A DNA stretch of 64,000 nucleotides from Rhizobium anhuiense (lineage in GTDB: Bacteria; Pseudomonadota; Alphaproteobacteria; Rhizobiales; Rhizobiaceae): positions 62,001 through 126,000 of the forward strand of contig NZ_ML133533.1 in the NCBI RefSeq assembly GCF_003985145.1. The letters run 5' to 3'. This document shows, in pieces, positions 26,678 through 35,040 of the stretch. Every line of letters begins with the position of its first letter. The first letter of the stretch is position 1. The position numbers and the translations under genes are program-made. The notes beneath the pieces were generated by a model. The model was not told the DNA's origin and searched no databases. It saw nothing but the letters and a program-made list of their open reading frames with translations.

Positions 26678-26746
26678 TTGCATCAACGGTGAACTTTTGT
26701 ATAAAAGTGGGATCCCACTTGAATGCAAGGTTGGGATCCAACGATA
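26678..26746 (+). promoter_or_regulatory. Sigma-70-type promoter with two related palindromic operator candidates
   Basis: A -35-like TTGCAT (26678-26683) and -10-like TATAAA (26700-26705) are separated by 16 bp. Immediately downstream lies a perfect 16-bp palindrome AAGTGGGATCCCACTT (26705-26720). A second near-palindrome GTTGGGATCCAAC (26730-26742) follows. Both share the TGGGATCC half-site. The position over the start site suggests repression, most likely by the adjacent GntR protein; the protein-site link is inferred. Confidence 0.6.
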
Positions 26747-26771
26747 AAGAACCGAACTCCAGAGGCTCTCC

Positions 26772-27608
26772 ATGCTCCGTTCACACTTCTCTCGCAGCAT
26801 TCTTTCCGCGTCCTTCCTGTCGATCACAGCGTCTTTTGCCTTCGCTCAATCCTGCGAACCAAAAGTGGCGGCAGGCGAGTTGATCAAGCCCGGCACGCTC
26901 GTCATGTCGACCAATCCAACGCTTCCGCCGCTCCAATTCATCGACTCCACGGGTGATCTGAAGGGCATGCGCATCGACCTCGGCAAAGAGATCGCCAAGC
27001 GCCTTTGCCTTGAGCCCGAATATGTCCGCATCGAATTCTCCGCGATGGTTCCGGGCCTGCAGGCTCGCCGCTGGGACATGATCAATACGGGCATTTTCTT
27101 CACCGAAGAACGCGCCAAGATCATGCAGATGATCCCCTATGAAGATCAGGCCATCAGCATCTCCGTGGCACCAGATTCGAAGAAAAACGTCGCCGCAAAA
27201 GATGATCTGGCCGGCATGACGATCGGTGTCGAAATTGGTGGTTTCGAGGAAACAAAGACACGCCTTCTCGACAAGGAACTGCGTGACGCTGGCAAAGAAG
27301 GCTTGACCATCCAGACGTTCGATAATTTCGCCCTGGCCTACCAGGCTCTGCGGGCGGGCCAGGTGCAGGGTGTCGTGTCGATCGACGCCGTCGCCAAGGA
27401 GTACGATTCTCGCGGGGACTTCAAACGGGCAATCAGTGGCCTCTACCCCGCTCCGGTTTCTGTCGCATTCAAAAGCCCGGCTTTGGCTGATGCCGTGTCT
27501 GCGACTTTGAAAGACATGAAGGCGGATGGATCTCTGAAGGCGCTCTTTGACAAATACGGTCTGCCGATGGTCGCGGGTGACTATTCGGTCAAAGGCCCCG
27601 GTCGCTGA
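26772..27608 (+). CDS. ABC transporter solute-binding protein (SBP family 3)
   Basis: 278-residue periplasmic protein. Signal peptide SILSASFLSITASFAFAQS ends near residue 26, followed by a Cys and the family pattern LVMSTNPTLPPLQFID, GMRIDLGKEIAKRL and the binding-site arginine in TGIFFTEERAKIMQMIPYED. It opens the seven-gene operon and delivers the substrate to the permease encoded 77 bp downstream. The ligand is probably an amino acid derivative (hydantoin, N-carbamoyl or imino acid), inferred from the enzymes encoded behind it. Confidence 0.88.
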   Translation: MLRSHFSRSILSASFLSITASFAFAQSCEPKVAAGELIKPGTLVMSTNPTLPPLQFIDSTGDLKGMRIDLGKEIAKRLCLEPEYVRIEFSAMVPGLQARRWDMINTGIFFTEERAKIMQMIPYEDQAISISVAPDSKKNVAAKDDLAGMTIGVEIGGFEETKTRLLDKELRDAGKEGLTIQTFDNFALAYQALRAGQVQGVVSIDAVAKEYDSRGDFKRAISGLYPAPVSVAFKSPALADAVSATLKDMKADGSLKALFDKYGLPMVAGDYSVKGPGR

Positions 27609-27685
27609 ACTGATTTCAAAGATCGTTTAGAGATGAGGCGGGACGCGACCACGTCGCGCCAAACCTCTCGCAGAAAGTCGTCTTC

Positions 27686-28378
27686 ATGTCGCTTTGGAAC
27701 TGGTCTGGTTTTTTCGGGTATCTGTTCAACCCCTTTATACTTGGCGGGGTGTTCACGACCGTTTGGCTCACCATCGTCTCGTTGGTTGCGGGGCTTATTC
27801 TGGGCTTTGCTCTTGCATTGATGCGGCGATCGTCGCGGCGGGTGCCATACTACATTGCCAAGGCGTATATCTGGCTTTTTCGCGGCACGCCGCTTCTCGT
27901 ACAGTTGATTGCGATCTATACGGCGCTTCCGCTGTTCGGCATCAAGTTCACCGTCATAGAAGCGGCGTTGCTCGGATTGGCTCTCAACGAGGCAGCTTAT
28001 CTCGCGGAGATCATTCGCGCCGGTATCGAAGCCGTGCCGGAAGGCCAGACCAGGGCAGCGCGCGCGCTCGGCATGACGGAGCGTCAGATCATGCGCTACA
28101 TCGTGATGCCGCAAGCCTTCAAAGTGATTGTTCCGCCTCTCGGCAATTCGGTGAACGGTCTCTTGAAAACGACTTCTGTCACCTCCGTCATCTCGGTCGA
28201 AGAACTCCTTCGCCGGACTCAGGTTCTCATCCAGGAGCGGTTCATGGTGCTCGAACTGTTTGCTGTCGCGGCGATTTATTACCTCCTCCTCACAACACTC
28301 TGGGACTTCTTCCAGAGCCACATCGAAAAGCGTCTCGGTCAAGCCGGATCTCGGCTTTCCATTAACGAGAAGCGCTAG
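27686..28378 (+). CDS. Amino acid ABC transporter permease
   Basis: 230-residue HisM/HisQ-type permease. YIWLFRGTPLLVQLIAIYTALP is the signature and AGIEAVPEGQTRAARALGMTERQIMRYIVMPQAFKV the coupling loop. Only one permease is encoded in this operon, so the channel is presumably a homodimer. It sits between the binding protein and the DapA-family gene (15-bp gap). Its ATPase partner is three genes further on. Confidence 0.9.
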   Translation: MSLWNWSGFFGYLFNPFILGGVFTTVWLTIVSLVAGLILGFALALMRRSSRRVPYYIAKAYIWLFRGTPLLVQLIAIYTALPLFGIKFTVIEAALLGLALNEAAYLAEIIRAGIEAVPEGQTRAARALGMTERQIMRYIVMPQAFKVIVPPLGNSVNGLLKTTSVTSVISVEELLRRTQVLIQERFMVLELFAVAAIYYLLLTTLWDFFQSHIEKRLGQAGSRLSINEKR

Positions 28379-28393
28379 AACCAGGATTTTCAA

Positions 28394-29284
28394 ATGCAGA
28401 AGACGTTCCGCGGTGTCTACACCGTGATGATTACGCCCTTGGATCCCAGCGGCGCGGTAGATCTGAAGGGGCTGGCTGCCTTTACCGACTGGCAGGTCAA
28501 GGAAGGTATCCATGGCCTGATCCCTCTTGGATCGACGGGTGAGTTTCTATCGCTCAGCGAGGATGAGCGCGATAGTGTGGCGAGGATCGTCATAGAAACT
28601 GTCGCGGGACGAGTGCCTGTTCTGATCGGCACGGGAGCGGAAGATACGCGGGAGTCCATTCGCCTTAGCGTCAAGGCCGAGGCAATGGGAGCTGACGGTG
28701 TCATGATTATTCCGCCGTTCTATTCCACCCCAACGGATGACGAACTCGTTCATCACTACAAGAGCATTGCGTCTGCCGTGGCCATCCCGATTATGGTCTA
28801 CAACAATCCCGCGACCGCAAACGTCGACCTGACGCCGGAGTTGGTCAAGCGCATCGCCGAAATCGACGGCTGCGACTATATCAAGGAGTCCACCCTCGAA
28901 GTGACACGCGTGCGCGATATCATCCGGCTGGCTGGCGACGATATGACTGTGTTTGGCGGTATTCTCGGGTTTGAGTCTTTCGTTATGGGTGCGCAGGGCT
29001 GGGTGGCAGTGGCTTCAAATGTTGCGCCAGGACCGATGGCGCGGATCTTCGAACTTGTTGCAAATGAGAAAAAGTTCGATGAGGCAAGAGAGCTTTACCT
29101 CAAATGGTTGCCCGTCATTCAGGCGGTCGGCGGCCAGGCCTATGTCGCAGGAACGAAGTCACTGCTGACCCACATGGGATTTGGCGCAGGCCTGCCGCGG
29201 CCGCCGCGCCTACCGTTGCCGCCCGCGCAGGACGCCGCCATGAAGACGCTGGTGGCCGATTTCGGTCTGACGTTCGGCGCCTGA
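28394..29284 (+). CDS. Dihydrodipicolinate synthase (DapA)-family lyase
   Basis: 296-residue class I aldolase-type TIM barrel. The Schiff-base lysine is Lys164 (DYIKEST), the catalytic tyrosine Tyr136 (VYNNP), and the carboxylate-binding loop is GSTGE at 46-50. The family includes DapA, N-acetylneuraminate lyase, keto-deoxy sugar aldolases and the hydroxyproline-pathway deaminase. Housekeeping DapA is unlikely because of the catabolic setting. In hydroxyproline pathways a DapA-family deaminase acts next to an amine oxidase like the one encoded 8 bp downstream, so an imino acid substrate is the leading hypothesis. Confidence 0.85.
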   Translation: MQKTFRGVYTVMITPLDPSGAVDLKGLAAFTDWQVKEGIHGLIPLGSTGEFLSLSEDERDSVARIVIETVAGRVPVLIGTGAEDTRESIRLSVKAEAMGADGVMIIPPFYSTPTDDELVHHYKSIASAVAIPIMVYNNPATANVDLTPELVKRIAEIDGCDYIKESTLEVTRVRDIIRLAGDDMTVFGGILGFESFVMGAQGWVAVASNVAPGPMARIFELVANEKKFDEARELYLKWLPVIQAVGGQAYVAGTKSLLTHMGFGAGLPRPPRLPLPPAQDAAMKTLVADFGLTFGA

Positions 29285-29292
29285 GGAATTCC

Positions 29293-32229
29293 ATGATGCC
29301 CGTCGCTTCCATAAACCAGAGCTTGAGACCCGACGATGCGCGGGTCAGGCTCTCGGTCGACGGTCTGCAGATATTTGCCGAAAAGGGCATGTCTGTTGCC
29401 GCTGCCATCGAGGCGACGGGGCGGCATGAATTTTCCCGAGGCATCAAAGGCGAAGGCCGTGGCCTCTTCTGCGGAATGGGTGTCTGTCACGATTGCCTCG
29501 TGACGATCGACGGGAAAGTCAGCCAGCGGGCCTGCATGACCATCGTCGGCGAGGACATGCAGGTCCTGCGTCCTGCTGCGCGGCCCGACCTTGCCACTGG
29601 TCAGATTGCCGATCTCTGCAGTGTGCCGCATTCCTTAGCGACAAGGACGATGGACGTTCTCATTGTCGGAGCGGGGCCTGCGGGACTGGCCGCAGCTAAG
29701 GTCCTTGCTGCGGCCGGCGCCAAGGTGACTGTCATTGATGAACGGCCGTCTGCCGGCGGGCAGTATTTCAAGCAACCCTCGACACGCAGCGCCGCCGAGC
29801 GATTGAGTGGCGACGAGCAGGCTTTATCCGGCGCAGCACTTATAGGGGAAGTGCGCGACCATGGCGTGACATTTCTAACCGCTACAGTGGTGTGGGGTGC
29901 CGCACGTGACGACGACGGTTCGCCTATTATCGCCTGCTATGGGTCCGGCCATGCGTTTTACTGCAAGCCGAAAATACTCATCATCGCGACGGGGGCCTAC
30001 GAACGCCCAACGCCAGTGAGGGGTTGGACACTTCCTGGTGCGATGACAACAGGGGCCGCCCAGACGTTGCTGAGGAGCTATGGAACCGTTCCCGGCCGAA
30101 GGATCATCATCGCCGGAAACGGTCCTTTGAATATGCAGGTCGCAAACGAACTTCGAAAGGCGGGAGCCTCCATAGTCGCTTTGCTGGAAGCAGCACCGCC
30201 ACCGTGGTCTCGGCCTGTCGCAGCCCTCGGCCTTCTGACAACGGATCCCGCTCTCGCCCGTCACGGATTGCGCCAGATATCAACGCTCAGGTCCGCGGGC
30301 GTCAAGATAGGCTGGAATAGCGTGCTTGCCTCGATCAACGGTTCTCAGTGTGTGGAGAGCGTCACCTTCGCCGGACCAAGCGGTGAGACCAATCTCGAAG
30401 CTGACACGGTCCTTATCGGCGGCAATTTCGCATCCTCCAATGAGCTGTCCCGGCTGCTCGGCTGCGGCCATGAGGTCGTCGGCGGCGATCTGCGGGCAGT
30501 GCGAGATCTCGACGGTCAGACAACGCTTGCAAACGTGCATGTTGTCGGTGAAGCGGCGCATTTCGGCGGCGCGCATGTTGCGATGGCAGAAGGGCAGATC
30601 GCCGCCGCGGCGATTGCGCGAAAACTGGGCCTCCTTGTCCAAACTGACGAAAGCGTGGTGAAAAGGCTTGCCCGCCATCGACGGTTTCAAGAAGCCCTTT
30701 GGCAGGTCTTTGCGCCGAAGGACGATGCAGGGACAAAGACGGCAATTCTGCCAGACGATGCATTGATCTGCCGTTGCGAAGGGGTGACTTACGGTGTCTT
30801 GAGGACGCTCAGCGCAAATAGTGCGCAGGACATTTCGACATTAAAGCGCCTGTCGCGTGCGGGCATGGGGCGATGTCAGAGCCGCTACTGCGGCAAAGCG
30901 ATCGCTGACGTCACGAAAGAACGGCACCTCACTGGCGAAACAGGCGGTTTTCTGGCTCCGCAAATGCCACTTCGACCTATTCCGCTGGCGGCGCTTGCGA
31001 TCGAAAAGCCGGAATGGGGCGGCCACAAGCGCGCACTTTTGCCGGAAAAACCCCCAGTGGCGAATTCTCAAGCTTTGCCGGTGACGGAAACGTCCACGCT
31101 GGTAATCGGCGCAGGCATTGCGGGCCTTTCGACGGCGCTCTTCCTTGCCAGGGAAGGCGAGGACGTTGTGGTGGTGGAGCGCGCTTTTGCGAACTCGCTG
31201 GCATCTGGAGGTAATGCAGGAAGCCTTCATGCCCAGTTGCTTTCCTTCGACCACGGTGCCCGTGCCGAAGGTGGCGGCGGAGCGGCCGCTCAAACACTTC
31301 CCCTCCAGCGTGATTCAATCGCTCTTTGGGCCGCGCTGCAAAGCGAGCTCGGACAGGATTTCGAGATGAAGGTTACAGGCGGCCTCATGGTGGCCGAAAC
31401 CAATGACCACATGCGTTTTCTGGCGGAAAAGGTCAGGGTGGAGTGCGCGGCCGGGATCGATTGCCGCTTGATCGGGCAAGAGGAACTGCGCTGCCTGGAG
31501 CCTGCTCTGTCTTCTCATTTCGTCGGCGCTGCCTACTGCTCCCAGGAGGGCAAGATCAATCCTCTCGTCGCTACGCAATATATATTGGAGGCGGCACGGC
31601 GAGACGGCGCGCAAGTCTTCGAAAATTGCGAGGTCACCGGAATAAGAACCTCGGACGACGGGTTCGAGGTCAAGACATCGAGGGGCATCTTGCGGACAAG
31701 ACGCATCGTCAATGCAGCCGGAGCCTTCGCTTCAAGGATCGGCGCGATGCTCGGTGTCGACGTGCCGGTCTTTGGTGCTCCGCTGCAGATGGTGGTTACC
31801 GAGGCCGCAGCACCTTTGATCTCGTGTCTCGTCGCCCATGCCGACCGCCATTTGACCCTGAAGCAGGCGGCAAACGGGAACTTCATCATCGGCGGTGGCT
31901 GGACCGCAGGCCTCGATCCCGTCCATCAACATCCACGCCCGCTGCTGTCGAGCCTTGAGGGGAACCTTTGGGTTGCCCAGCACGTCGTTCCTGCTCTGCG
32001 CAAACTTCACGTCATCCGAAGCTGGGCGGCGATGAACATCAACATCGACGGTGCGCCGATCCTCGGCGAACATCCGTCAATGCCGGGGTTCTTCAACGCC
32101 GTCACTTCAAACGGCTATACGCTCGGCCCGATCGTCGGCCAGTTAACATCTCGGCTCGTTCTCGGTCGCGAGACCGATAGAGCCTTGCAACCCTTTTCCA
32201 TCGCGCGTTTCCAGAAAGGCCGGGCATGA
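29293..32229 (+). CDS. Triple-fusion oxidoreductase: 2Fe-2S ferredoxin + FAD/NAD oxidoreductase with BFD cluster + DAO-type amine oxidase
   Basis: 978 residues. Domain 1 (about 1-105) is a 2Fe-2S ferredoxin with Cys60, Cys65, Cys68 and Cys81. Domain 2 (about 119-590) is a pyridine-nucleotide-disulfide-type FAD oxidoreductase (VGAGPAGLAAA) ending in a BFD-like 2Fe-2S motif (Cys493, Cys495, Cys528, Cys533). Domain 3 (about 600-978) is a D-amino-acid-oxidase-type flavoprotein (VIGAGIAGLSTA). These correspond to the three separate subunits of opine oxidase, hydrogen cyanide synthase (HcnABC) and D-hydroxyproline dehydrogenase, here in one chain. The ATG at 29293 has TGAGG upstream; the longer frame overlaps the DapA-family gene. 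Its stop overlaps the ATPase start by 4 bp. Confidence 0.88.
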   Translation: MMPVASINQSLRPDDARVRLSVDGLQIFAEKGMSVAAAIEATGRHEFSRGIKGEGRGLFCGMGVCHDCLVTIDGKVSQRACMTIVGEDMQVLRPAARPDLATGQIADLCSVPHSLATRTMDVLIVGAGPAGLAAAKVLAAAGAKVTVIDERPSAGGQYFKQPSTRSAAERLSGDEQALSGAALIGEVRDHGVTFLTATVVWGAARDDDGSPIIACYGSGHAFYCKPKILIIATGAYERPTPVRGWTLPGAMTTGAAQTLLRSYGTVPGRRIIIAGNGPLNMQVANELRKAGASIVALLEAAPPPWSRPVAALGLLTTDPALARHGLRQISTLRSAGVKIGWNSVLASINGSQCVESVTFAGPSGETNLEADTVLIGGNFASSNELSRLLGCGHEVVGGDLRAVRDLDGQTTLANVHVVGEAAHFGGAHVAMAEGQIAAAAIARKLGLLVQTDESVVKRLARHRRFQEALWQVFAPKDDAGTKTAILPDDALICRCEGVTYGVLRTLSANSAQDISTLKRLSRAGMGRCQSRYCGKAIADVTKERHLTGETGGFLAPQMPLRPIPLAALAIEKPEWGGHKRALLPEKPPVANSQALPVTETSTLVIGAGIAGLSTALFLAREGEDVVVVERAFANSLASGGNAGSLHAQLLSFDHGARAEGGGGAAAQTLPLQRDSIALWAALQSELGQDFEMKVTGGLMVAETNDHMRFLAEKVRVECAAGIDCRLIGQEELRCLEPALSSHFVGAAYCSQEGKINPLVATQYILEAARRDGAQVFENCEVTGIRTSDDGFEVKTSRGILRTRRIVNAAGAFASRIGAMLGVDVPVFGAPLQMVVTEAAAPLISCLVAHADRHLTLKQAANGNFIIGGGWTAGLDPVHQHPRPLLSSLEGNLWVAQHVVPALRKLHVIRSWAAMNINIDGAPILGEHPSMPGFFNAVTSNGYTLGPIVGQLTSRLVLGRETDRALQPFSIARFQKGRA

Positions 32230-32954
32230 TTGAGATCACTGGCGTTACCAAATATTATGGACAGTTCGCTGTCCTTAAGAACTGCTCGGTGAACGTCGAA
32301 CGCGGTGAGGTCGTGGTTGTCTGCGGTCCCTCGGGGTCGGGCAAATCGACATTGATCAAATGCGTCAATGGGCTCGAGCAGTTTCAGGAAGGTTCGATCC
32401 GGGTGCATGGTATCGAAGTCGGCGACCCGAAGACCGACCTGCCGAACCTTCGCACGCGGGTAGGTATGGTCTTCCAGAACTTCGAGTTGTTTCCTCATCT
32501 GACGATCATCGACAATATCATGCTGGCGCAGAAGATTGTCATTGGCCGCAGCGAAACGGCAGCTCACACCAAGGCCATGGCGCTTCTTGATCGCGTCGGG
32601 CTGACGGACCACGCGAAAAAATATCCAAGTCAACTCTCCGGCGGGCAGCAGCAGCGCGTGGCGATCGCGCGGGCGCTCGCGATGGATCCGCTCGCCATGC
32701 TCTTCGACGAGCCGACCTCCGCGCTTGATCCAGAGATGATTTCCGAAGTGCTCGACGTCATGACCGGACTGGCAAAGGACGGCATGACGATGATGGTCGT
32801 CACCCATGAGATGGGATTTGCCCGCCGGGTGGCGACACGCGTGATTTTCATCGATCAGGGCGAGATCGTCGAGGATCGTCCGAGCGAGGAGTTTTTCGCG
32901 GGAAAACACAACCCACGAACCGAAGCCTTCCTTGGCAAAATCCTGCAACACTGA
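32226..32954 (+). CDS. Amino acid ABC transporter ATP-binding protein (GlnQ type)
   Basis: 242-residue ATPase. Walker A GPSGSGKST is at residues 34-42, Q-loop FQNFELFPHLTI, signature LSGGQQQRVAIARAL, Walker B AMLFDEPTSALDPEM and switch His in VTHEMGFARRV. It completes the importer encoded by the operon and overlaps the fused oxidoreductase gene by 4 bp. It is the only polar-amino-acid-type ATPase in the window and may also energise the permeases at 22629-23941. Confidence 0.92.
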   Translation: MIEITGVTKYYGQFAVLKNCSVNVERGEVVVVCGPSGSGKSTLIKCVNGLEQFQEGSIRVHGIEVGDPKTDLPNLRTRVGMVFQNFELFPHLTIIDNIMLAQKIVIGRSETAAHTKAMALLDRVGLTDHAKKYPSQLSGGQQQRVAIARALAMDPLAMLFDEPTSALDPEMISEVLDVMTGLAKDGMTMMVVTHEMGFARRVATRVIFIDQGEIVEDRPSEEFFAGKHNPRTEAFLGKILQH

Positions 32955-32965
32955 AGGTCAGGCTT

Positions 32966-34399
32966 GTGAGCAACTACGATCTCATCATTCAGAACGGCAC
33001 GGTGGCGACTGCTGCGGATGTTTTCCAGGCGGATATCGGCATTAAAGACGGCAAGATTGTCCAGATCGGGCAAAGCCTGTCGGGTGCTGCGCACACGATC
33101 GACGCCTCGGGCAAATATGTCCTTCCAGGCGGCATCGACAGCCATGTCCATATCTCCCAGCCTTCGGGCGACGGGATCGAGATGGCGGACGACTTCGAGA
33201 GCGGAACGCTGTCGGCGGTGTTCGGCGGCAATACGACCGTCATGCCGTTCTGCCTTCAGGAAAAGGGCAAGTCGCTGCGAGAGGTGCTAACGGCCTATCA
33301 TGCGCTCGCAGAGGGCCAGTGTTATACCGACGTCAGTTTTCATCTGATCATATCCGACCCGAGCGACGCCGTGCTGGGGCAGGAGCTGCCAGCGCTTGTG
33401 GCCGACGGCTATCCGTCGCTGAAGGTTTTCATGACCTATGAGAGCCTGCGCCTTGATGACGCACAGATCCTGAAGACGCTCGATGTCGCGCGACGGACGG
33501 GCGCCACCGTCATGGTCCATTGTGAAAACGAGGACGCAATCAGGTTCCTGATCGAAAAACACGAGCTGGCGGGCGACGTTGCCCCACGCGCTCATGCCTC
33601 CACCCGTCCGGTCGCCGTCGAACGCGAAGCTACGCACCGCGCCCTGACGCTGGCCGAAATCGTGGACGTTCCCGTTGTCATTGTGCATGTCTCGAACGGC
33701 GAGGCCATGGAAGAGATCGCTCGCGCAAGGATGAGAGGCGTCAAAGTCGTCGGGGAAACCTGCCCGCAATATCTGACGCTCACCGCCAAGGACCTCGACG
33801 GCATGGATTGGGAGGGCGCCAAACTTGTCTGCTCTCCGCCGCCGCGCGATGAAGATGCTCAGAAGGAATGCTGGCGCGGGATCGAGACCGGGGCATTCGA
33901 ACTCTTTTCATCCGATCATTGTCCATTCCGTTACGACGACCAGCACGGGAAGCTTAATCCCAAAGGTCGCATGAATTTCAGGCACATCCCCAATGGCATT
34001 CCAGGCGTCGAAACCCGCCTTCCCATCCTATTTTCGCAAGGGTTCATGGCCGGGCGCATCGATCTGCCGCGCTTTGTCGCCCTGACATCAACGAACCATG
34101 CAAAGACCTATGGCCTCTATCCACAAAAGGGAACGATTGCCGTAGGGGCGGATGCAGACATCGCGATCTGGGATCCAACCATCGAGCGGACCATCCGTCA
34201 TGCGGAACTGCATGATGGCGCAGACTATTCGCCCTACGAGGGGATCGAGATCACCGGCTGGCCGATAACGACAATTGTCGCCGGAAAGCCTGTCGTCGAA
34301 AACGGCGTCCTAGTGGGTACTAAGGGCCACGGGCAATATCGGAAAGCCGCGGCGAGACAAATCAACAAACGGTCAAATCTAACAAGAGCGACATCATGA
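32966..34399 (+). CDS. Hydantoinase / dihydropyrimidinase family amidohydrolase
   Basis: 477-residue cyclic-amide hydrolase. The full binuclear metal set of dihydropyrimidinases is present: His60 and His62 (DSHVHIS), carboxylated Lys153 (SLKVFMTY), His185 (MVHCEN), His241 (IVHVSNGEAM) and Asp317 (SSDHCPF). It would open hydantoin or dihydropyrimidine rings to N-carbamoyl acids. The GTG start has AAGGTCAGG upstream. It lies 11 bp after the ATPase and overlaps DUF3830 by 4 bp. No N-carbamoylase gene is seen nearby, so the fate of the product is unexplained. Confidence 0.88.
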   Translation: MSNYDLIIQNGTVATAADVFQADIGIKDGKIVQIGQSLSGAAHTIDASGKYVLPGGIDSHVHISQPSGDGIEMADDFESGTLSAVFGGNTTVMPFCLQEKGKSLREVLTAYHALAEGQCYTDVSFHLIISDPSDAVLGQELPALVADGYPSLKVFMTYESLRLDDAQILKTLDVARRTGATVMVHCENEDAIRFLIEKHELAGDVAPRAHASTRPVAVEREATHRALTLAEIVDVPVVIVHVSNGEAMEEIARARMRGVKVVGETCPQYLTLTAKDLDGMDWEGAKLVCSPPPRDEDAQKECWRGIETGAFELFSSDHCPFRYDDQHGKLNPKGRMNFRHIPNGIPGVETRLPILFSQGFMAGRIDLPRFVALTSTNHAKTYGLYPQKGTIAVGADADIAIWDPTIERTIRHAELHDGADYSPYEGIEITGWPITTIVAGKPVVENGVLVGTKGHGQYRKAAARQINKRSNLTRATS

Positions 34400-34809
34400 A
34401 ACTGAAAATTACAGCAGGGCCATTCATCTTCGACGCTGTCCTGGAAACTGCCAGAGCGCCCAAAACCTGTGACGCATTCATCAAGCAGATGCCGTTCGAT
34501 GGTAAAATCGTGCACGTTCGCTGGTCTGGCGAGGGCGTTTGGATTCCGCTTGGCGACCATGATTTCGGCGTCGGTTATGAGAACCATACGAGCCATCCGG
34601 CCCCCGGTCATATCATCCTTTACCCAGGAGGCATTAGCGAAACGGAAATCCTGCTTGCCTATGGAGGTGTCGATTTTTCATCGAAAATGGGCCAACTGGC
34701 TGGCAATCATTTCATCACAATCACATCCAATCTCGACCAACTCGCCGAAATAGGGCGCCTCACGCTGTGGGAAGGCGCGCAATCCATTCGATTTGAGGCC
34801 GTATCCTAG
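34396..34809 (+). CDS. DUF3830 family protein
   Basis: 137-residue soluble protein. KLKITAGPFIFDAVLETARAPKTCDAFIKQMPFDGKIVHVRWSGEGVW is typical of DUF3830, a cyclophilin-like fold of unknown function, as is the conserved HPAPGHIILYPGG ... EILLAYGG. Start ATGA overlaps the hydantoinase stop, so it is translationally coupled to it. It may assist or chaperone the cyclic-amide pathway (inference). Its stop codon lies inside a RIME-like palindrome. Confidence 0.8.
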   Translation: MKLKITAGPFIFDAVLETARAPKTCDAFIKQMPFDGKIVHVRWSGEGVWIPLGDHDFGVGYENHTSHPAPGHIILYPGGISETEILLAYGGVDFSSKMGQLAGNHFITITSNLDQLAEIGRLTLWEGAQSIRFEAVS

Positions 34810-34921
34810 AGCATGATGCCGAAAAGTGTGGGCGGTTTTCGGATGACATCATGCTCTAACTATCTAATTTAGAACAGGATTCAGATTTTAGGCCGACGCG
34901 GCCTAAAATCATCCTGTTCTA
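34807..34921. repeat. RIME-like double palindrome
   Basis: First palindrome 34807-34858 with arms TAGAGCATGATG / CATCATGCTCTA and core CCGAAAAGTGT...GGCGGTTTTCGG. Second palindrome 34871-34920 with arms AGAACAGGAT / ATCCTGTTCT and an inner pair TTTTAGGCC / GGCCTAAAA. The two-palindrome layout of about 115 bp matches rhizobial RIME elements and the element at 14627. It terminates the seven-gene operon region. Confidence 0.82.
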
Positions 34922-34983
34922 GGCGCAATAGCGCGAGACGACAGGGTTGACGCCGGCGTGCCAGCACCGCCTAACGTAGCGGT

Positions 34984-35000
34984 TGGCACGTTTCCTGCAT
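34984..35000 (+). promoter_or_regulatory. Sigma-54 (RpoN)-type -24/-12 promoter candidate
   Basis: TGGCACG-TTTC-CTGCAT has the invariant GG and GC dinucleotides separated by exactly 10 bp, and a full TGGCACG -24 element. The -12 element reads CTGCA instead of TTGCA. It lies 41 bp upstream of a small ORF with a good ribosome site. No TGT-N10-ACA (NifA-type) activator site was found in the roughly 110 bp upstream, so the activator is unknown. Confidence 0.6.
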
Positions 35001-35040
35001 TCTAGTCTTCGAGATTTCCAAATGGTGGACGAGGCCCGAA

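Noticed and set aside
26711..26716. GGATCC palindromes near 26711 and 26733 as a cloning-junction artefact
   Set aside because: The sequence is continuous with the GntR gene and the operon on both sides, and the palindromes extend beyond the six-base restriction site.
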